From NCBI GenBank assembly GCA_019187225.1, contig JABAQQ010000001.1:141395-205394 (forward strand): a stretch of 64,000 bases of DNA, written 5' to 3'. The DNA is from Saprospiraceae bacterium (GTDB taxonomy: Bacteria > Bacteroidota > Bacteroidia > Chitinophagales > Saprospiraceae). Shown here piece after piece: positions 18,400-29,753 of the stretch. Below the pieces are notes generated by a model. It saw nothing but the letters and a program-made list of their open reading frames with translations. It ran no database searches and had not been told where the DNA came from. Position numbers and translations under genes: made by a program. Within the stretch, counting starts at the first letter, position 1. Each line of letters starts with the position of its first letter.

Positions 18400-19206
18400 A
18401 TGCGCTACGAATTTAAATATCTCGTTCCGGTAAAACACTACGAGGCGCTGCACAGCGCCGTCGTACCCTTCCTGCGTCCCGATGGATTCGCGTCACAGCA
18501 ACCCAACGGGATGTATACCGTGCGCAGCATTTACTTCGACACGCCGGGATTTGAGATGTTTCACACCAAAGTGGACGGTATTGCACACCGGATGAAAGTC
18601 CGGCTGCGGGGTTACAATCAGGGTAATGAACACAGCACCGTGTTCATGGAGATCAAGCGAAAATACGAAGGGCCGATTTTGAAAAACCGTTGCAAGGCTC
18701 CATACGGTGTTGTACTTCAGTTGTTTAAAGGCGTCCCAATTGAAAGCTTCAACGGCGAGATCAGCAATCACGACAACGCACGGCGCTTTTTCTACCAAAT
18801 ACTCAGCCGCAACCTGCGCCCTGTGGTGAATGTCATTTACGAACGCGAACCCTTTCTCGGTGCCACACTCGATCCGGAGAACGATTTCCGGCTGACCTTC
18901 GATCTGCATTTGCGCAGTGTTGCCTATCCCGGAGTAGACAAATTATTTGATGAAGCCGGTGCAACATTCGCCTTTCCGGGTTACTTTATTATGGAAGTCA
19001 AGTTCAACCGCTATTGTCCGGCCTGGATCAAACCTGTTCTGGAAGGCTTTCAACTGCGCAAAGAACCTGCTTCCAAGTATGTCGGGACGATCAACTCCAA
19101 TCCTTTTATCAATCCCAACCGTTACAATGACGCTTTTGCCAAAAGCGCATTTTTGTTGCAATACGATGATGTGGTAAGCGAATTACCGATAACCAGTAAC
19201 CTTTAA
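18400..19206 (+). CDS. VTC-domain protein (polyphosphate polymerase-like triphosphate tunnel)
   Basis: The 268-residue protein is a stand-alone VTC domain, related to the yeast Vtc4 catalytic domain that makes polyphosphate from ATP. Charged tunnel strands are visible: RYEFKYLV (2-9), VRSIYFDT, MKVRLRGYN, VFMEIKRKYEGPILKNR, VIYEREPF and FIMEVKFNRY. No SPX or membrane domain is attached; membrane anchorage may come from the DUF4956 protein whose gene starts 11 bases downstream. Known bacterial families repeatedly place VTC next to DUF4956 and CotH genes; polymerase activity here is inferred. Confidence 0.88.
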   Translation: MRYEFKYLVPVKHYEALHSAVVPFLRPDGFASQQPNGMYTVRSIYFDTPGFEMFHTKVDGIAHRMKVRLRGYNQGNEHSTVFMEIKRKYEGPILKNRCKAPYGVVLQLFKGVPIESFNGEISNHDNARRFFYQILSRNLRPVVNVIYEREPFLGATLDPENDFRLTFDLHLRSVAYPGVDKLFDEAGATFAFPGYFIMEVKFNRYCPAWIKPVLEGFQLRKEPASKYVGTINSNPFINPNRYNDAFAKSAFLLQYDDVVSELPITSNL

Positions 19207-19217
19207 CCGACTGCGCC

Positions 19218-21460
<2,243 letters not shown>

Positions 21461-21533
21461 AAAAACTCACGGCAGGCAGATAAAGCCCCGCAACAGATTT
21501 TTTCACTATGAAAACAAACGCATCGCTCTTTTT

Positions 21534-22049
21534 ATGAAACGACCGAAAAAAGGTGAGTACGCCCCTTTCCATGAAACTTACCTGAAAGTGGTGCCTTCGC
21601 GTGGAACGGCCCAAAGCCTGTTGAAAAAAACATTCAAAGAAATCCAGCAATTGCTTTCCGGATTGCCGGAAGAAATGGGCGACTATGCTTATGCGCCCGG
21701 CAAGTGGACCATCAAACAAATGCTCATCCACCTGATTGATGCAGAACGCGTGTTTGCATACAGAACCCTGTCGTTTATGCGCGGCGACCGCATCGCTTTG
21801 CCGGGCTTCAATCAGGACATCTGGATGGAAGACGTTGACGCCTCCAAACGCACCATAAAGGACTTGCTGAAAGAATGGAAAGTCGTGCGCGACAACACGC
21901 TGTTTCTTTTAGCCCAATGTACAGAAGAACAGTCCAGATTCCTTGGTACCGCCAGCGGCTGGAAAATGACGCCGCGAGCACTGTTTTTTGTGATCATCGG
22001 GCATCAGATACATCATATGAATGTGTTGAAAGAACGGTACTTACTGTAG
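21534..22049 (+). CDS. DinB-fold (DinB_2) family protein
   Basis: The 171-residue protein is predicted to be an all-helical four-helix bundle. Possible metal-ligand histidines are in the expected positions: MLIHLIDAERV near 64 and the C-terminal IIGHQIHHMNVLKERYL. Proteins of this superfamily are thiol-dependent transferases or damage-inducible proteins of unknown substrate. The start ATG at 21534 fits the usual length. It is convergent with the acyl-CoA synthetase gene. Confidence 0.82.
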   Translation: MKRPKKGEYAPFHETYLKVVPSRGTAQSLLKKTFKEIQQLLSGLPEEMGDYAYAPGKWTIKQMLIHLIDAERVFAYRTLSFMRGDRIALPGFNQDIWMEDVDASKRTIKDLLKEWKVVRDNTLFLLAQCTEEQSRFLGTASGWKMTPRALFFVIIGHQIHHMNVLKERYLL

Positions 22050-22077
22050 CAGCAGCAGGTTTGCCCGCCGTAGCCTT

Positions 22078-22104
22078 CCTGCCCGCCAAGCTTCGGCTGG
22101 CAGG
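22078..22104. terminator. Palindrome in a convergent gap (terminator-like, related to dispersed element)
   Basis: CCTGCC pairs with GGCAGG around an AAGCTTCGG-containing centre, 29 bases after the DinB-fold stop and 19 bases before the end of the convergent gene. The AAGCTTCGGC centre resembles the dispersed palindrome at 36562-36589 and 40264-40334. Confidence 0.45.
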
Positions 22105-22122
22105 GGCGCAGGAGGGCACAGC

Positions 22123-23934
22123 TTATTGGAACATTTTTTCGATCTCTTCCGCAAATTGCTGGTGTATCACCTCCCGGCGCAACTTCAGCGTCGGCGTCAG
22201 CATCCCGCTTTCAGATGTCCAGGGCTCGTGGAGCAACTGAAACGCCCGCACTTTTTCGATCGTGCCGAGCCGCTCTTCGTTGATGCGTTCAATTTCCTGG
22301 CGAAGCAGTTTTTGTATTTTGGGATTTAAGATCATGTATTGCGGCGCCGTCCAGTGCACCTTGTTTTCTCTGCACCATTCCTCCAGCATGTCAAAATTGG
22401 GCACGATAAGCGCGCCGACAAAAGGCCGGTTCAGTCCGGTGGCCATTGCCTGGCTGATGAACGGCGATAACGTCAGTTGTTGTTCTACAAAAGCCGGCGC
22501 CACAAATTTGCCGGTGGTAGTTTTAAAAATCTCACTCTTTCGTCCGGTGATCTTTAAAAAACGCTTGAACTCGAATGTGCCCAGATCTCCCGTTTTGAAC
22601 CAACCGTCGGCAGTAAAGCGGACGGCCGTTTCGTCGGGCAAGTTCAGGTAACCCTCCATCACGTTGGGGCCGCGCACTTCGATTTCCCCTTCGCCCTGTT
22701 CGTCGGGATCGGCAATACGCACTTCCATTCCGGGCGCGGGAATGCCTACCGTACCGAAATGCACACCGCCCGGCTCGAAGCGGTTGAAAGCAATGACCGG
22801 ACTGGTCTCTGTGAGTCCGTAGCCTTCGCGTACATCAATATGAGCGGCGGAAAAAAGCCTGCCCAGGCGGGGCTGGAGTGCCGCCGCGCCAACGGCGATA
22901 TAGCGGATGCGTCCACCCATTCTTTTGCGCCAATGCCTGAACACCAGCAAGTCGGCTACCAGGCGTTTGAGCCGGTAATCGGCCGGCATCGCCTGGCCGC
23001 CCGAATAGGGGAAACGCTCGCCGAGGGCGATGGCCCAATCGAGGATTTTGCGCTTTAAAATCCCGGATTTGTTGCGTTCTTCCAGCAGGCGCTCATGCAT
23101 GCGCTCGAGTATGCGCGGTACTGCCGTGAAAATGTGCGGGCGTACTTCTGGCAGGATGTGCGGCAGATTTTCTACCGCATCCGCATACCACACAGGGGTG
23201 CCGGCGGCTTGATAGACATACGTGACCATGCGCTCAAAAATGTGGCTCAACGGCAAAAAACTCATCGCCGTCACTTCCGGGCCGACGGGGACGATGGCGA
23301 GCACGGATTTGACGTTGCTGACGATATTGGCATGGGTGAGCATCACACCTTTGGGTTGGCCGGTGGTGCCGGAAGTGTAGAGCAAAGTCGCCAGGTCGCT
23401 TTCCCGGATGCCGTCGCGGAGGTATTGAATTTTGTCGCGTTGCTGTTGGTCCGGTTCACGCAGCAAAGTGTTCCAGGTGATCGGGACGACGGAATGCTCT
23501 CCGGCCAATGTGTTGTTGTTTTCCTGTTCTTCAAATGTGAAAAAGAAGTCCGGGGAAATTCCGGCAGCCCTTATCTTATCCAGCATATCCGGATTACTGA
23601 CAAAACAACCGCGCATTCCCGTGTCCCGCGCAATATGGGCAATTTCATCCGGACGGGCAGTCGAGTGTATCGGCACCGGCACGATGCCAATCTGCAGCAT
23701 GGCCGCATCGGCCATCGTCCATTGCGGGCTGCCGCAGTGGGCCAGTATACCTATCCGATCGCCTTTATGCAAGCCAAGGTGGAGCAATCCGGCGCTCAGG
23801 CGGTCGCGTCCGGCGAGCACTTCGGCGGTGCTCCAGGTCTTCCAACTCCCGCGTTCGCGACCGGCTAACGCCACCTGCTGCGGGTAGCGATGTTGCTGGT
23901 ATTCAAGAATTTCGAAGAGCCGGGTGAAATCCAT
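22123..23934 (-). CDS. Long-chain acyl-CoA synthetase (AMP-forming)
   Basis: The 603-residue product belongs to the ANL superfamily, activating fatty acids with ATP and CoA. Motif A3 is YTSGTTGQPKGVMLTH near 200; EGYGLTETSP is the A5 motif; GWFKTGDLG is A7; and FLKITGRKSEIFKTTTGKFVAP covers A8 with the hinge. The C-terminal lysine region (GTIEKVRAFQLL) is present. The nearest family is the eukaryote-like FadD15/ACSL group common in Bacteroidota. It lies 21 bases downstream of the MFS gene on the same strand. Confidence 0.9.
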   Translation of the reverse strand: MDFTRLFEILEYQQHRYPQQVALAGRERGSWKTWSTAEVLAGRDRLSAGLLHLGLHKGDRIGILAHCGSPQWTMADAAMLQIGIVPVPIHSTARPDEIAHIARDTGMRGCFVSNPDMLDKIRAAGISPDFFFTFEEQENNNTLAGEHSVVPITWNTLLREPDQQQRDKIQYLRDGIRESDLATLLYTSGTTGQPKGVMLTHANIVSNVKSVLAIVPVGPEVTAMSFLPLSHIFERMVTYVYQAAGTPVWYADAVENLPHILPEVRPHIFTAVPRILERMHERLLEERNKSGILKRKILDWAIALGERFPYSGGQAMPADYRLKRLVADLLVFRHWRKRMGGRIRYIAVGAAALQPRLGRLFSAAHIDVREGYGLTETSPVIAFNRFEPGGVHFGTVGIPAPGMEVRIADPDEQGEGEIEVRGPNVMEGYLNLPDETAVRFTADGWFKTGDLGTFEFKRFLKITGRKSEIFKTTTGKFVAPAFVEQQLTLSPFISQAMATGLNRPFVGALIVPNFDMLEEWCRENKVHWTAPQYMILNPKIQKLLRQEIERINEERLGTIEKVRAFQLLHEPWTSESGMLTPTLKLRREVIHQQFAEEIEKMFQ

Positions 23935-23955
23935 ACGGTGTGAGGGGAATGATTT

Positions 23956-25302
23956 TCAATTGATTGATACAGTGGACGCATTTGACGACATTCTTTTAAT
24001 TTTTACGGTAACTAAAACGATCAGACTCAGCACGAAAAATACAGCCAGGGCCGCCACACTGTTGCGCATGCCGCCGGTGAGGTTTTCCACAAAACCGAAA
24101 ACAAAAGTGCCGGCAACGGTGGAAACCTTATCCATCACGTCGTAAAAACTGAAAAAAGACGCTGTATCGGGGGTGTTTTCGGGCAACAACTTGGCGTATG
24201 TCGCCCGCGACAGGGATTGAATGCCCCCCATCACCAGGCCGACCGCAGCAGCCAGGAGGTAAAAGTCGAGGCCGGTTTCCACAAAATAGCCGGTGATACA
24301 AATGCCCGTCCAAATGAGGAGCATTATCATAATGGAAAACTTGTTTCCCTTTTTGCCCGATAACTTAGCTGAGGCCCACGCGCCGCCGATGGCGACGATC
24401 TGGAGTATGAGCACCAGGAATATGAGTTTCTGGGTGTTGAAATGCAGTTCTTTTTCCGCAAAAGTCGACGCCAGAAAAAGCACGGCCTGCACCCCGGCAT
24501 TGTAGCAGAAAAATGCGAACAGAAAAGCGAGTGTATTGGAATCCCCTCTTACGATGCGCCACACTTTTTTGATCTCCTGATAGCCTTTTGTCAGCAGGTT
24601 TTCACGGGTAGTGGGCGTCATATCATCGGGCAGGCGGCGCAGGGGTATCTGGGCGAAGCCGATCCACCACAAGCCCACCATAACGAAAGCGGTCGGAACA
24701 GCCCGCAGACCGTCGGGAAAGCCGAACCATTCGTAGTTCATGATGATGATCAGATTGGCAATCAGCAAGATGACACTTCCGACAAATCCGTAACTGAACC
24801 CTTTAGCACTCACATCGTCGTAGCGATCTTCGGTAGCGATGAGCGGCAGAAATGAGTTGTAAAAAACGATACCGCCGGCAAAACCGACCGTCGCCAGGAT
24901 AAACCCCGTGACGCCGACCCACAGCGTTTGCATACTGGTAAAAAACATCAGCGAGATGCAAGCCAGGGCGCCCAAAGTGGTAAAAAAGCGCAGAAACACC
25001 TTCTTTTTACCGCCGTAGTCGGCAATGCCGGAAAGCAGGGGAGAGAGTGCGGCGATCACAAGGTAAGCGAGCGCAATGCTCCAGGCATACAGTGTGCTGT
25101 CGGACATGCGCAGCCCGAACACATTCAACGTATCATTGGTCAGTTCGAGAAAATAACCGGGAAATATGGCGACCGTAATGACGAGGGCATAGGCGCTGTT
25201 GGCCCAGTCGAAAAAAGCCCAGCCGGTAATGGTGCGTTTGTCGTTTTTGGGTACCGTGACCGAGGTAGGCGGGACAGGAGATGCCGGATTGGAAGTTTCC
25301 AC
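23956..25302 (-). CDS. MFS transporter of the UMF1/Atg22-like group
   Basis: About 448 residues with twelve transmembrane helices; the N-terminal WAFFDWANSAYALVI motif is diagnostic of the UMF1 (vacuole effluxer Atg22-like) branch, and the loop SGIADYGGKKK is the MFS motif A equivalent. The substrate is unknown; yeast Atg22 exports amino acids. The start is uncertain: GTG at 25302 leaves a short hydrophilic leader, TTG at 25335 would add 11 residues, and longer frames overlap the upstream gene. The C-terminus ends near the acyl-CoA synthetase start. Confidence 0.87.
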   Translation of the reverse strand: METSNPASPVPPTSVTVPKNDKRTITGWAFFDWANSAYALVITVAIFPGYFLELTNDTLNVFGLRMSDSTLYAWSIALAYLVIAALSPLLSGIADYGGKKKVFLRFFTTLGALACISLMFFTSMQTLWVGVTGFILATVGFAGGIVFYNSFLPLIATEDRYDDVSAKGFSYGFVGSVILLIANLIIIMNYEWFGFPDGLRAVPTAFVMVGLWWIGFAQIPLRRLPDDMTPTTRENLLTKGYQEIKKVWRIVRGDSNTLAFLFAFFCYNAGVQAVLFLASTFAEKELHFNTQKLIFLVLILQIVAIGGAWASAKLSGKKGNKFSIMIMLLIWTGICITGYFVETGLDFYLLAAAVGLVMGGIQSLSRATYAKLLPENTPDTASFFSFYDVMDKVSTVAGTFVFGFVENLTGGMRNSVAALAVFFVLSLIVLVTVKIKRMSSNASTVSIN

Positions 25303-25366
25303 AAAGAAGATGTTTGTAGTTGAATTAATGGACAAAATACGCTGACACCGGTCCGTCACCGGCGCA

Positions 25367-26260
25367 TCACTTCCTGGTGCCAAACGGCACATTGAGACCC
25401 AGCCAGGGCACTGCCACGAAACTGCCTTCCAGTTCGGAAACCGGAATGACCAGGGCAGCATCCACGGCAATTTTTCGTCCTATGAACCTGCCGCCAAGAA
25501 AAGAAAGGGCCACTGTCTCATCTCCGGCATCCAGAAAGAAGTTTTCTATCATGAATACGAATTTTTTGCTGGCGCGTACCATGCCGCTCAGAGACAGGGC
25601 GGGTGTATCCGACCATTCGCCGCCGGCAAAGCCATATCCAATACCTACTGTGAGGTTGCGCTCGCGGCTGCCAACCGACGCGTTGCCATAAGCCACTCCG
25701 AAGGGCCCGTCGGTGTCTTCACCCAATATCGTCCCGATAAAAGCGCCGGTGCTGATATTGAACTTATCCTTGACCACAGGCACCGTCACCCTCGGCGTGA
25801 TCCAGAAAGGCGAGGCTGCGCCGCCAAACAAAAAAATCGGGATCATGCCTGCTCCGATGGTAAAGTTGTTGGAAACGCCGTAACTGACCTGGTTCAGGAA
25901 AATCCAGGTATTCTGGTAGTATCCTTCACCGCGCCGCAATCCGTAGGCATTCGGCTGAAAAAAGTAACGGGTGGAGTGCGGATTTTCGAACCAGTATTCC
26001 CCTCCCACTATCTGCCCTTTTTCCATCGGGACGATGCTTTTGATGTTTTTCTTTTGAATGGTGATCGTTCCTAAATTGTCCGTTTTCAAGGTGACAGATA
26101 AAGCGTCCTGGGATAAAATGCGACCGATATACTCATTGTCGTCGTTGGTTCGGATGATGTGCAGTTGGGTGGAATCTTGGGGAGTTACTTGTCCTGAAGC
26201 GCGGTTGGGGGCAACAAGGGCCGAAAAGAAAAACAGGGCTAAGAAGAGAGCGTTTTTCAT
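25367..26260 (-). CDS. Secreted or outer-membrane protein of unknown function
   Basis: The 297-residue product has a signal peptide (MKNALFLALFFFSALVAPNRASGQ). A small all-beta segment follows (about 32-85: LHIIRTNDDNEYIGRIL, VTLKTDNLGTITIQKKNIKSI), which looks like an SH3/Sm-like fold, then alternating hydrophobic-aromatic strands (TIGAGMIPIFLFGG, NLTVGIGYGFAGGEW) typical of a small outer-membrane beta-barrel. It ends LGLNVPFGTRK. I do not recognise a functional family. Confidence 0.75.
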   Translation of the reverse strand: MKNALFLALFFFSALVAPNRASGQVTPQDSTQLHIIRTNDDNEYIGRILSQDALSVTLKTDNLGTITIQKKNIKSIVPMEKGQIVGGEYWFENPHSTRYFFQPNAYGLRRGEGYYQNTWIFLNQVSYGVSNNFTIGAGMIPIFLFGGAASPFWITPRVTVPVVKDKFNISTGAFIGTILGEDTDGPFGVAYGNASVGSRERNLTVGIGYGFAGGEWSDTPALSLSGMVRASKKFVFMIENFFLDAGDETVALSFLGGRFIGRKIAVDAALVIPVSELEGSFVAVPWLGLNVPFGTRK

Positions 26261-26360
26261 TTTTTCCGATTTAGGTTGTTAGTTAAAGCAGGGTAAATGC
26301 CGGCAAAGTTGTGCAGACGCATCCACGCCGGTTTTCCGCCACTAATGTATTGTTAAAAAA

Positions 26361-28688
26361 CTATTCTACCACTACCTCGTCGAGGAACAACCACGCCCCG
26401 TTTCCCGCCCCCGCCGCATTTTCCGGGATCACGCCGAAAGTCTTTGCCACAAATTTCAGGTAGCGTCCTTTCGCGCCGGGCGTATCCAATTGCACCGTTT
26501 CCACCGTGATGCCGTTCATCGTTTCTGCCGGTATTTCTTTGGAGACCAGCAACTTAAAATTTTGGCCGTCATCGGACACATACACTTCCACCCCGCGTGG
26601 CGGATAAATCCAGGATACTTTGCTGTTGACAAAATGCGTCGTGACGCGGCTGAACGCCGTCGGCATGCCGAAATCAATCACCGGATCAATGTCGCGGTTG
26701 ACCAACCCGACCCAGTTGCCCCATGTTTTGATGCTGCCGGTCACGCCGTTGGTCAGGGCATATTGCTCGCCGCCTGTGTATTTGTCGGGGATGCGCGGCA
26801 TGGAGTAAGGTTTGCCGCTCGCTTTGTGCACGAGGTATTCCACCTTGCGCACTTTGCCCATTCGTTTTTTTCCGTCGAAAACCGCCGCTTTTACCGTTGT
26901 ATTTTTTGAAATCGGAAACGGGTCGTCGAAGATTTTGGAAGACGCTGAGGGTTCCGAACCATCCGTCGTATATCGAATCCGAAGCGCCGGGTCAATTGCT
27001 TCTAATTTTACTTTTCCGTTTGAAAATGAGGTGGATACGTCATAGTAACTTTTCGCGTAGTTTACCTTCATCGCGTCCAGCCGGTTGAATTGCGTCTGCA
27101 GGCGGCGGGCAAAATCCGGCCAGTCCTTCTTCTCTTTTGCCGACCAGGCGATCTCGGCGAGGGCGCAGGCGCGTGGGTAAGCCATATACTCCACGTAGTC
27201 CGGAGTTTGCATATATTCCGTCCACACATTTCCTTGTACGCCGATGATGCGCGCGGCTTCTTCCGGCGTAAATTCTGCCGGTACCGGCTCGTAACTGTAT
27301 ACTTTTTCAAGCGGCAAAAAACCGCCGATGGCAACAGGTTCTGTCGCCGGATCGCTTTGATAGTAGTCGAGATAGACGTGCGAAGCAGGCGTCATAATGG
27401 CATCGTGGCCCGCTTTTGCGGCTGCGATACCACCTTCCGTTCCGCGCCAGCTCATCACGGTAGCCGAGGGCGCCAGACCGCCTTCGAGAATCTCGTCCCA
27501 GCCGATGAATTTTTTGCCGCGTTTGTTGAGCATCTGCTCCGCGCGGTGGATGAAATAACTCTGGAGCGCGTGGCCGTCCTTCAAACTTTCGTCCTTCATG
27601 CGTTTTTGGCATTTCGGGCAGGCATCCCAGCGTGTTTTGGGGCATTCGTCGCCGCCGATGTGGACATAGGCGCCAGGAAACAAGGTGCATACTTCGTCCA
27701 ATACGCCATCCAGAAATTCAAACGTCTTTTCATTGCCCGCGCAAAAAACGTCTTCAAAAACGCCCCATTTTGTGGCCGCTTCATAAGGACCGCCTGTGCA
27801 GCCCAACTCCGGGTATGCCGACAACGCCGCCAGCGCATGGCCAGGCATTTCGATTTCGGGAACAATGGTCACAAACCGCTGGCGGGCATATTCCACGATT
27901 TCCTTTACCTCTTCCTGGGTGTAGTAGCCGCAGTATGGTTTGCCGTCGTAGCGTTCCGGCTGGTCGGAGTAGTGACCGATGAGCGTTTCCCTGCGGCAAG
28001 CGGCAACGGTTTGCAATTCGGGGTATTTTTTGATCTCGATGCGCCAGCCCTGGTCTTCGGTGAGGTGCCAGTGAAAAGTATTGAGTTTGTGCACTGCGAG
28101 CAGGTCAATGTATTTTTTGATAAAAGACACCGGGAAAAAGTGGCGGCCCACGTCGAGGTGAAGACCCCGGTAGGAGAAACGCGGCGCGTCTTCGATGGTG
28201 CAGCAAGGGGCCTGCCAATCCATCTTTTTGGAAATTTCGGGTGACTGGGCGCCGTTGAATTCGGGTGGGAACAATTGCCGCAGTGTTTGCACTGCATAAA
28301 AGGCACCGGCAGCAGTACGGGCGCGGATGAAGATGTTTTGAGGAGTGATTTCTAACTTATATCCTTCCGGGTGTGTGATTTTTTCATCGGGCAAAAAATA
28401 AATGGCATTTTGTAGTGGAGCATCTGTTGCTTTTTGAATAGGCAAAGTTTCCGGTTGTGTGCCAGTGCTTTGACCTGCCAGTGCGATAAAATACTGAGCG
28501 GCAGTGTTCCAGTCTTCCCTTCCTTCCGGGATGTAGATGCGGGTATCGGCTCTCAGCGCAAAACTGCCGCTGGCAAGTGTCGTCGAAAGCGGCTGAGGAA
28601 TAAGGTTCAGGCTGGGGGATTGCTGGCAATTGCTGCTGACCAAGATCGCCGGCAAAATGAAGAGTGTAAGGTGTTGGCGCAGATCCAT
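26361..28688 (-). CDS. Beta-N-acetylhexosaminidase, GH20
   Basis: Removes terminal GlcNAc/GalNAc from glycans by substrate-assisted catalysis. The 775-residue product has a signal peptide with Cys22 that may be a lipid anchor (SSNC, not a canonical lipobox), a GH20b domain (about 25-150), the GH20 TIM barrel (about 155-500) with the catalytic Asp-Glu pair in YVHIGGDECPKTRW, a chitobiase C-terminal type domain (RIRYTTDGSEPSA) and a C-terminal F5/8-type carbohydrate-binding domain (HFVNSKVSWIYPPRGVEVYV). All residues needed for activity appear present. Confidence 0.93.
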   Translation of the reverse strand: MDLRQHLTLFILPAILVSSNCQQSPSLNLIPQPLSTTLASGSFALRADTRIYIPEGREDWNTAAQYFIALAGQSTGTQPETLPIQKATDAPLQNAIYFLPDEKITHPEGYKLEITPQNIFIRARTAAGAFYAVQTLRQLFPPEFNGAQSPEISKKMDWQAPCCTIEDAPRFSYRGLHLDVGRHFFPVSFIKKYIDLLAVHKLNTFHWHLTEDQGWRIEIKKYPELQTVAACRRETLIGHYSDQPERYDGKPYCGYYTQEEVKEIVEYARQRFVTIVPEIEMPGHALAALSAYPELGCTGGPYEAATKWGVFEDVFCAGNEKTFEFLDGVLDEVCTLFPGAYVHIGGDECPKTRWDACPKCQKRMKDESLKDGHALQSYFIHRAEQMLNKRGKKFIGWDEILEGGLAPSATVMSWRGTEGGIAAAKAGHDAIMTPASHVYLDYYQSDPATEPVAIGGFLPLEKVYSYEPVPAEFTPEEAARIIGVQGNVWTEYMQTPDYVEYMAYPRACALAEIAWSAKEKKDWPDFARRLQTQFNRLDAMKVNYAKSYYDVSTSFSNGKVKLEAIDPALRIRYTTDGSEPSASSKIFDDPFPISKNTTVKAAVFDGKKRMGKVRKVEYLVHKASGKPYSMPRIPDKYTGGEQYALTNGVTGSIKTWGNWVGLVNRDIDPVIDFGMPTAFSRVTTHFVNSKVSWIYPPRGVEVYVSDDGQNFKLLVSKEIPAETMNGITVETVQLDTPGAKGRYLKFVAKTFGVIPENAAGAGNGAWLFLDEVVVE

Positions 28689-28718
28689 TGGAAATCGAAA
28701 GTTTAAGGTCGTTTGAAA

Positions 28719-29645
28719 TCAGCAGATCACCGCCCCTTCCTGATTGACTGGCGAAAGGAAAATTTCACTTTCCACCCGGTGGTTCGCAAATGCTTTTTGC
28801 ATGGCGAGCGCGGCATTTTCCGCTACCAGGCTATTGGCGCACAGGGCGAAAACCGAGGGGCCGGCGCCGGAAATACTGCAACCCAATGCGCCCTCGATCA
28901 TGGCTGCTTCTTTGACGTCGTAAAACCCCGGGATCAGCCCGGCGCGTTGTGGCTCGATGATCTCGTCCTTCAGGCTACGTCCGATCAGACCGATATCGCC
29001 ATTGAAAAGCCCGACGATGAAGCCGCCCACGTTGGCACTTTGGCGCACAAATTTGTCCATTGGCACTTCGGGTCGAAGCATGGCGCGGGCGCTTTTGGTC
29101 GTCACTTCCACATGCGGATAGACGACCGCCACGTAGAGGCCGCGCGGCACGTGCAGGCGGTGCACATCGAGGGTGGCGCCGTCGCGGATGAGTACGATGC
29201 CGCCGATCATGGAAGGCGCTACGTTGTCGGTGATAAAACTGCCGGTAGCCACTTCTTCACCGGCGCAGGCAAAAGGCAGGAGTTCGCGTTTGCTCAGGCC
29301 CGTGCGCAGCAGTTCGCTCACTGCCAATGCAGCCGCTACCGCACTGGCGGCACTGCTGCCCAAGCCACTGCTGAACGGCATTTTTTTGTGGATTTCCAGT
29401 TCGATGCCGCGTCCGGCTTCGCCCAAATGCTGGAGCAGGCGCAGGGCAGCGACGCCGGCAGTGTTTTTTTCAGGTTCATAGGGCAATTTTCCGCCGTGTC
29501 CCGTGATCCTGGTGATGCGCAGCCCCGGCGTATCGCTTTTACGGGCGATCACTTCGTCGCCCGGTCGCTCCAGCGCCAGCCCCAAGATATCGAATCCTAC
29601 TCCAATGTTGCCGACCGTTGCCGGCGCGAATGCTTTGATACCCAA
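28719..29645 (-). CDS. thrB: Homoserine kinase
   Basis: Phosphorylates L-homoserine in threonine synthesis. The 308-residue GHMP kinase has the ATP loop MPFSSGLGSSAASAVAAAL, the N-terminal VGNIGVGFDILGLAL segment and the C-terminal motif GCSISGAGPSVFAL. In many Bacteroidota thrB lies between thrA and thrC; here neither partner is in the window and the gene is flanked by repeats and unrelated genes. Confidence 0.94.
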   Translation of the reverse strand: MGIKAFAPATVGNIGVGFDILGLALERPGDEVIARKSDTPGLRITRITGHGGKLPYEPEKNTAGVAALRLLQHLGEAGRGIELEIHKKMPFSSGLGSSAASAVAAALAVSELLRTGLSKRELLPFACAGEEVATGSFITDNVAPSMIGGIVLIRDGATLDVHRLHVPRGLYVAVVYPHVEVTTKSARAMLRPEVPMDKFVRQSANVGGFIVGLFNGDIGLIGRSLKDEIIEPQRAGLIPGFYDVKEAAMIEGALGCSISGAGPSVFALCANSLVAENAALAMQKAFANHRVESEIFLSPVNQEGAVIC

Positions 29646-29653
29646 GTTTTTAT

Positions 29654-29753
29654 GAGTGTTTGAGTGTTTGAGTGTTTGAGTGTTTGAGTGTTTGAGTGTT
29701 TGAGTGGGGCTACTTTCACACTCCCATACTCAAACACTCAAACACTCAAACAC
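29654..29753. repeat. 8-bp tandem repeat in two inverted arms (GAGTGTTT)
   Basis: The left arm (29654-29706) is about six and a half copies of GAGTGTTT. The right arm (29728-29753) is about three copies of the complement, ACTCAAAC. A 21-base loop separates them. It fills the gap between the PlsC-like gene and thrB, the right arm touching the PlsC stop codon. The RNA would form a long register-shifting hairpin, perhaps acting as a terminator. Confidence 0.85.

Noticed and set aside
22050-22122. Possible tRNA or small RNA in the convergent gap after the DinB-fold gene
   Set aside because: The only structure is a short palindrome; no tRNA cloverleaf or conserved RNA pattern fits.
29654-29753. 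Possible CRISPR array
   Set aside because: Units are 8 bp and contiguous with no spacers; the same holds for 37215-37302. No cas genes are present.
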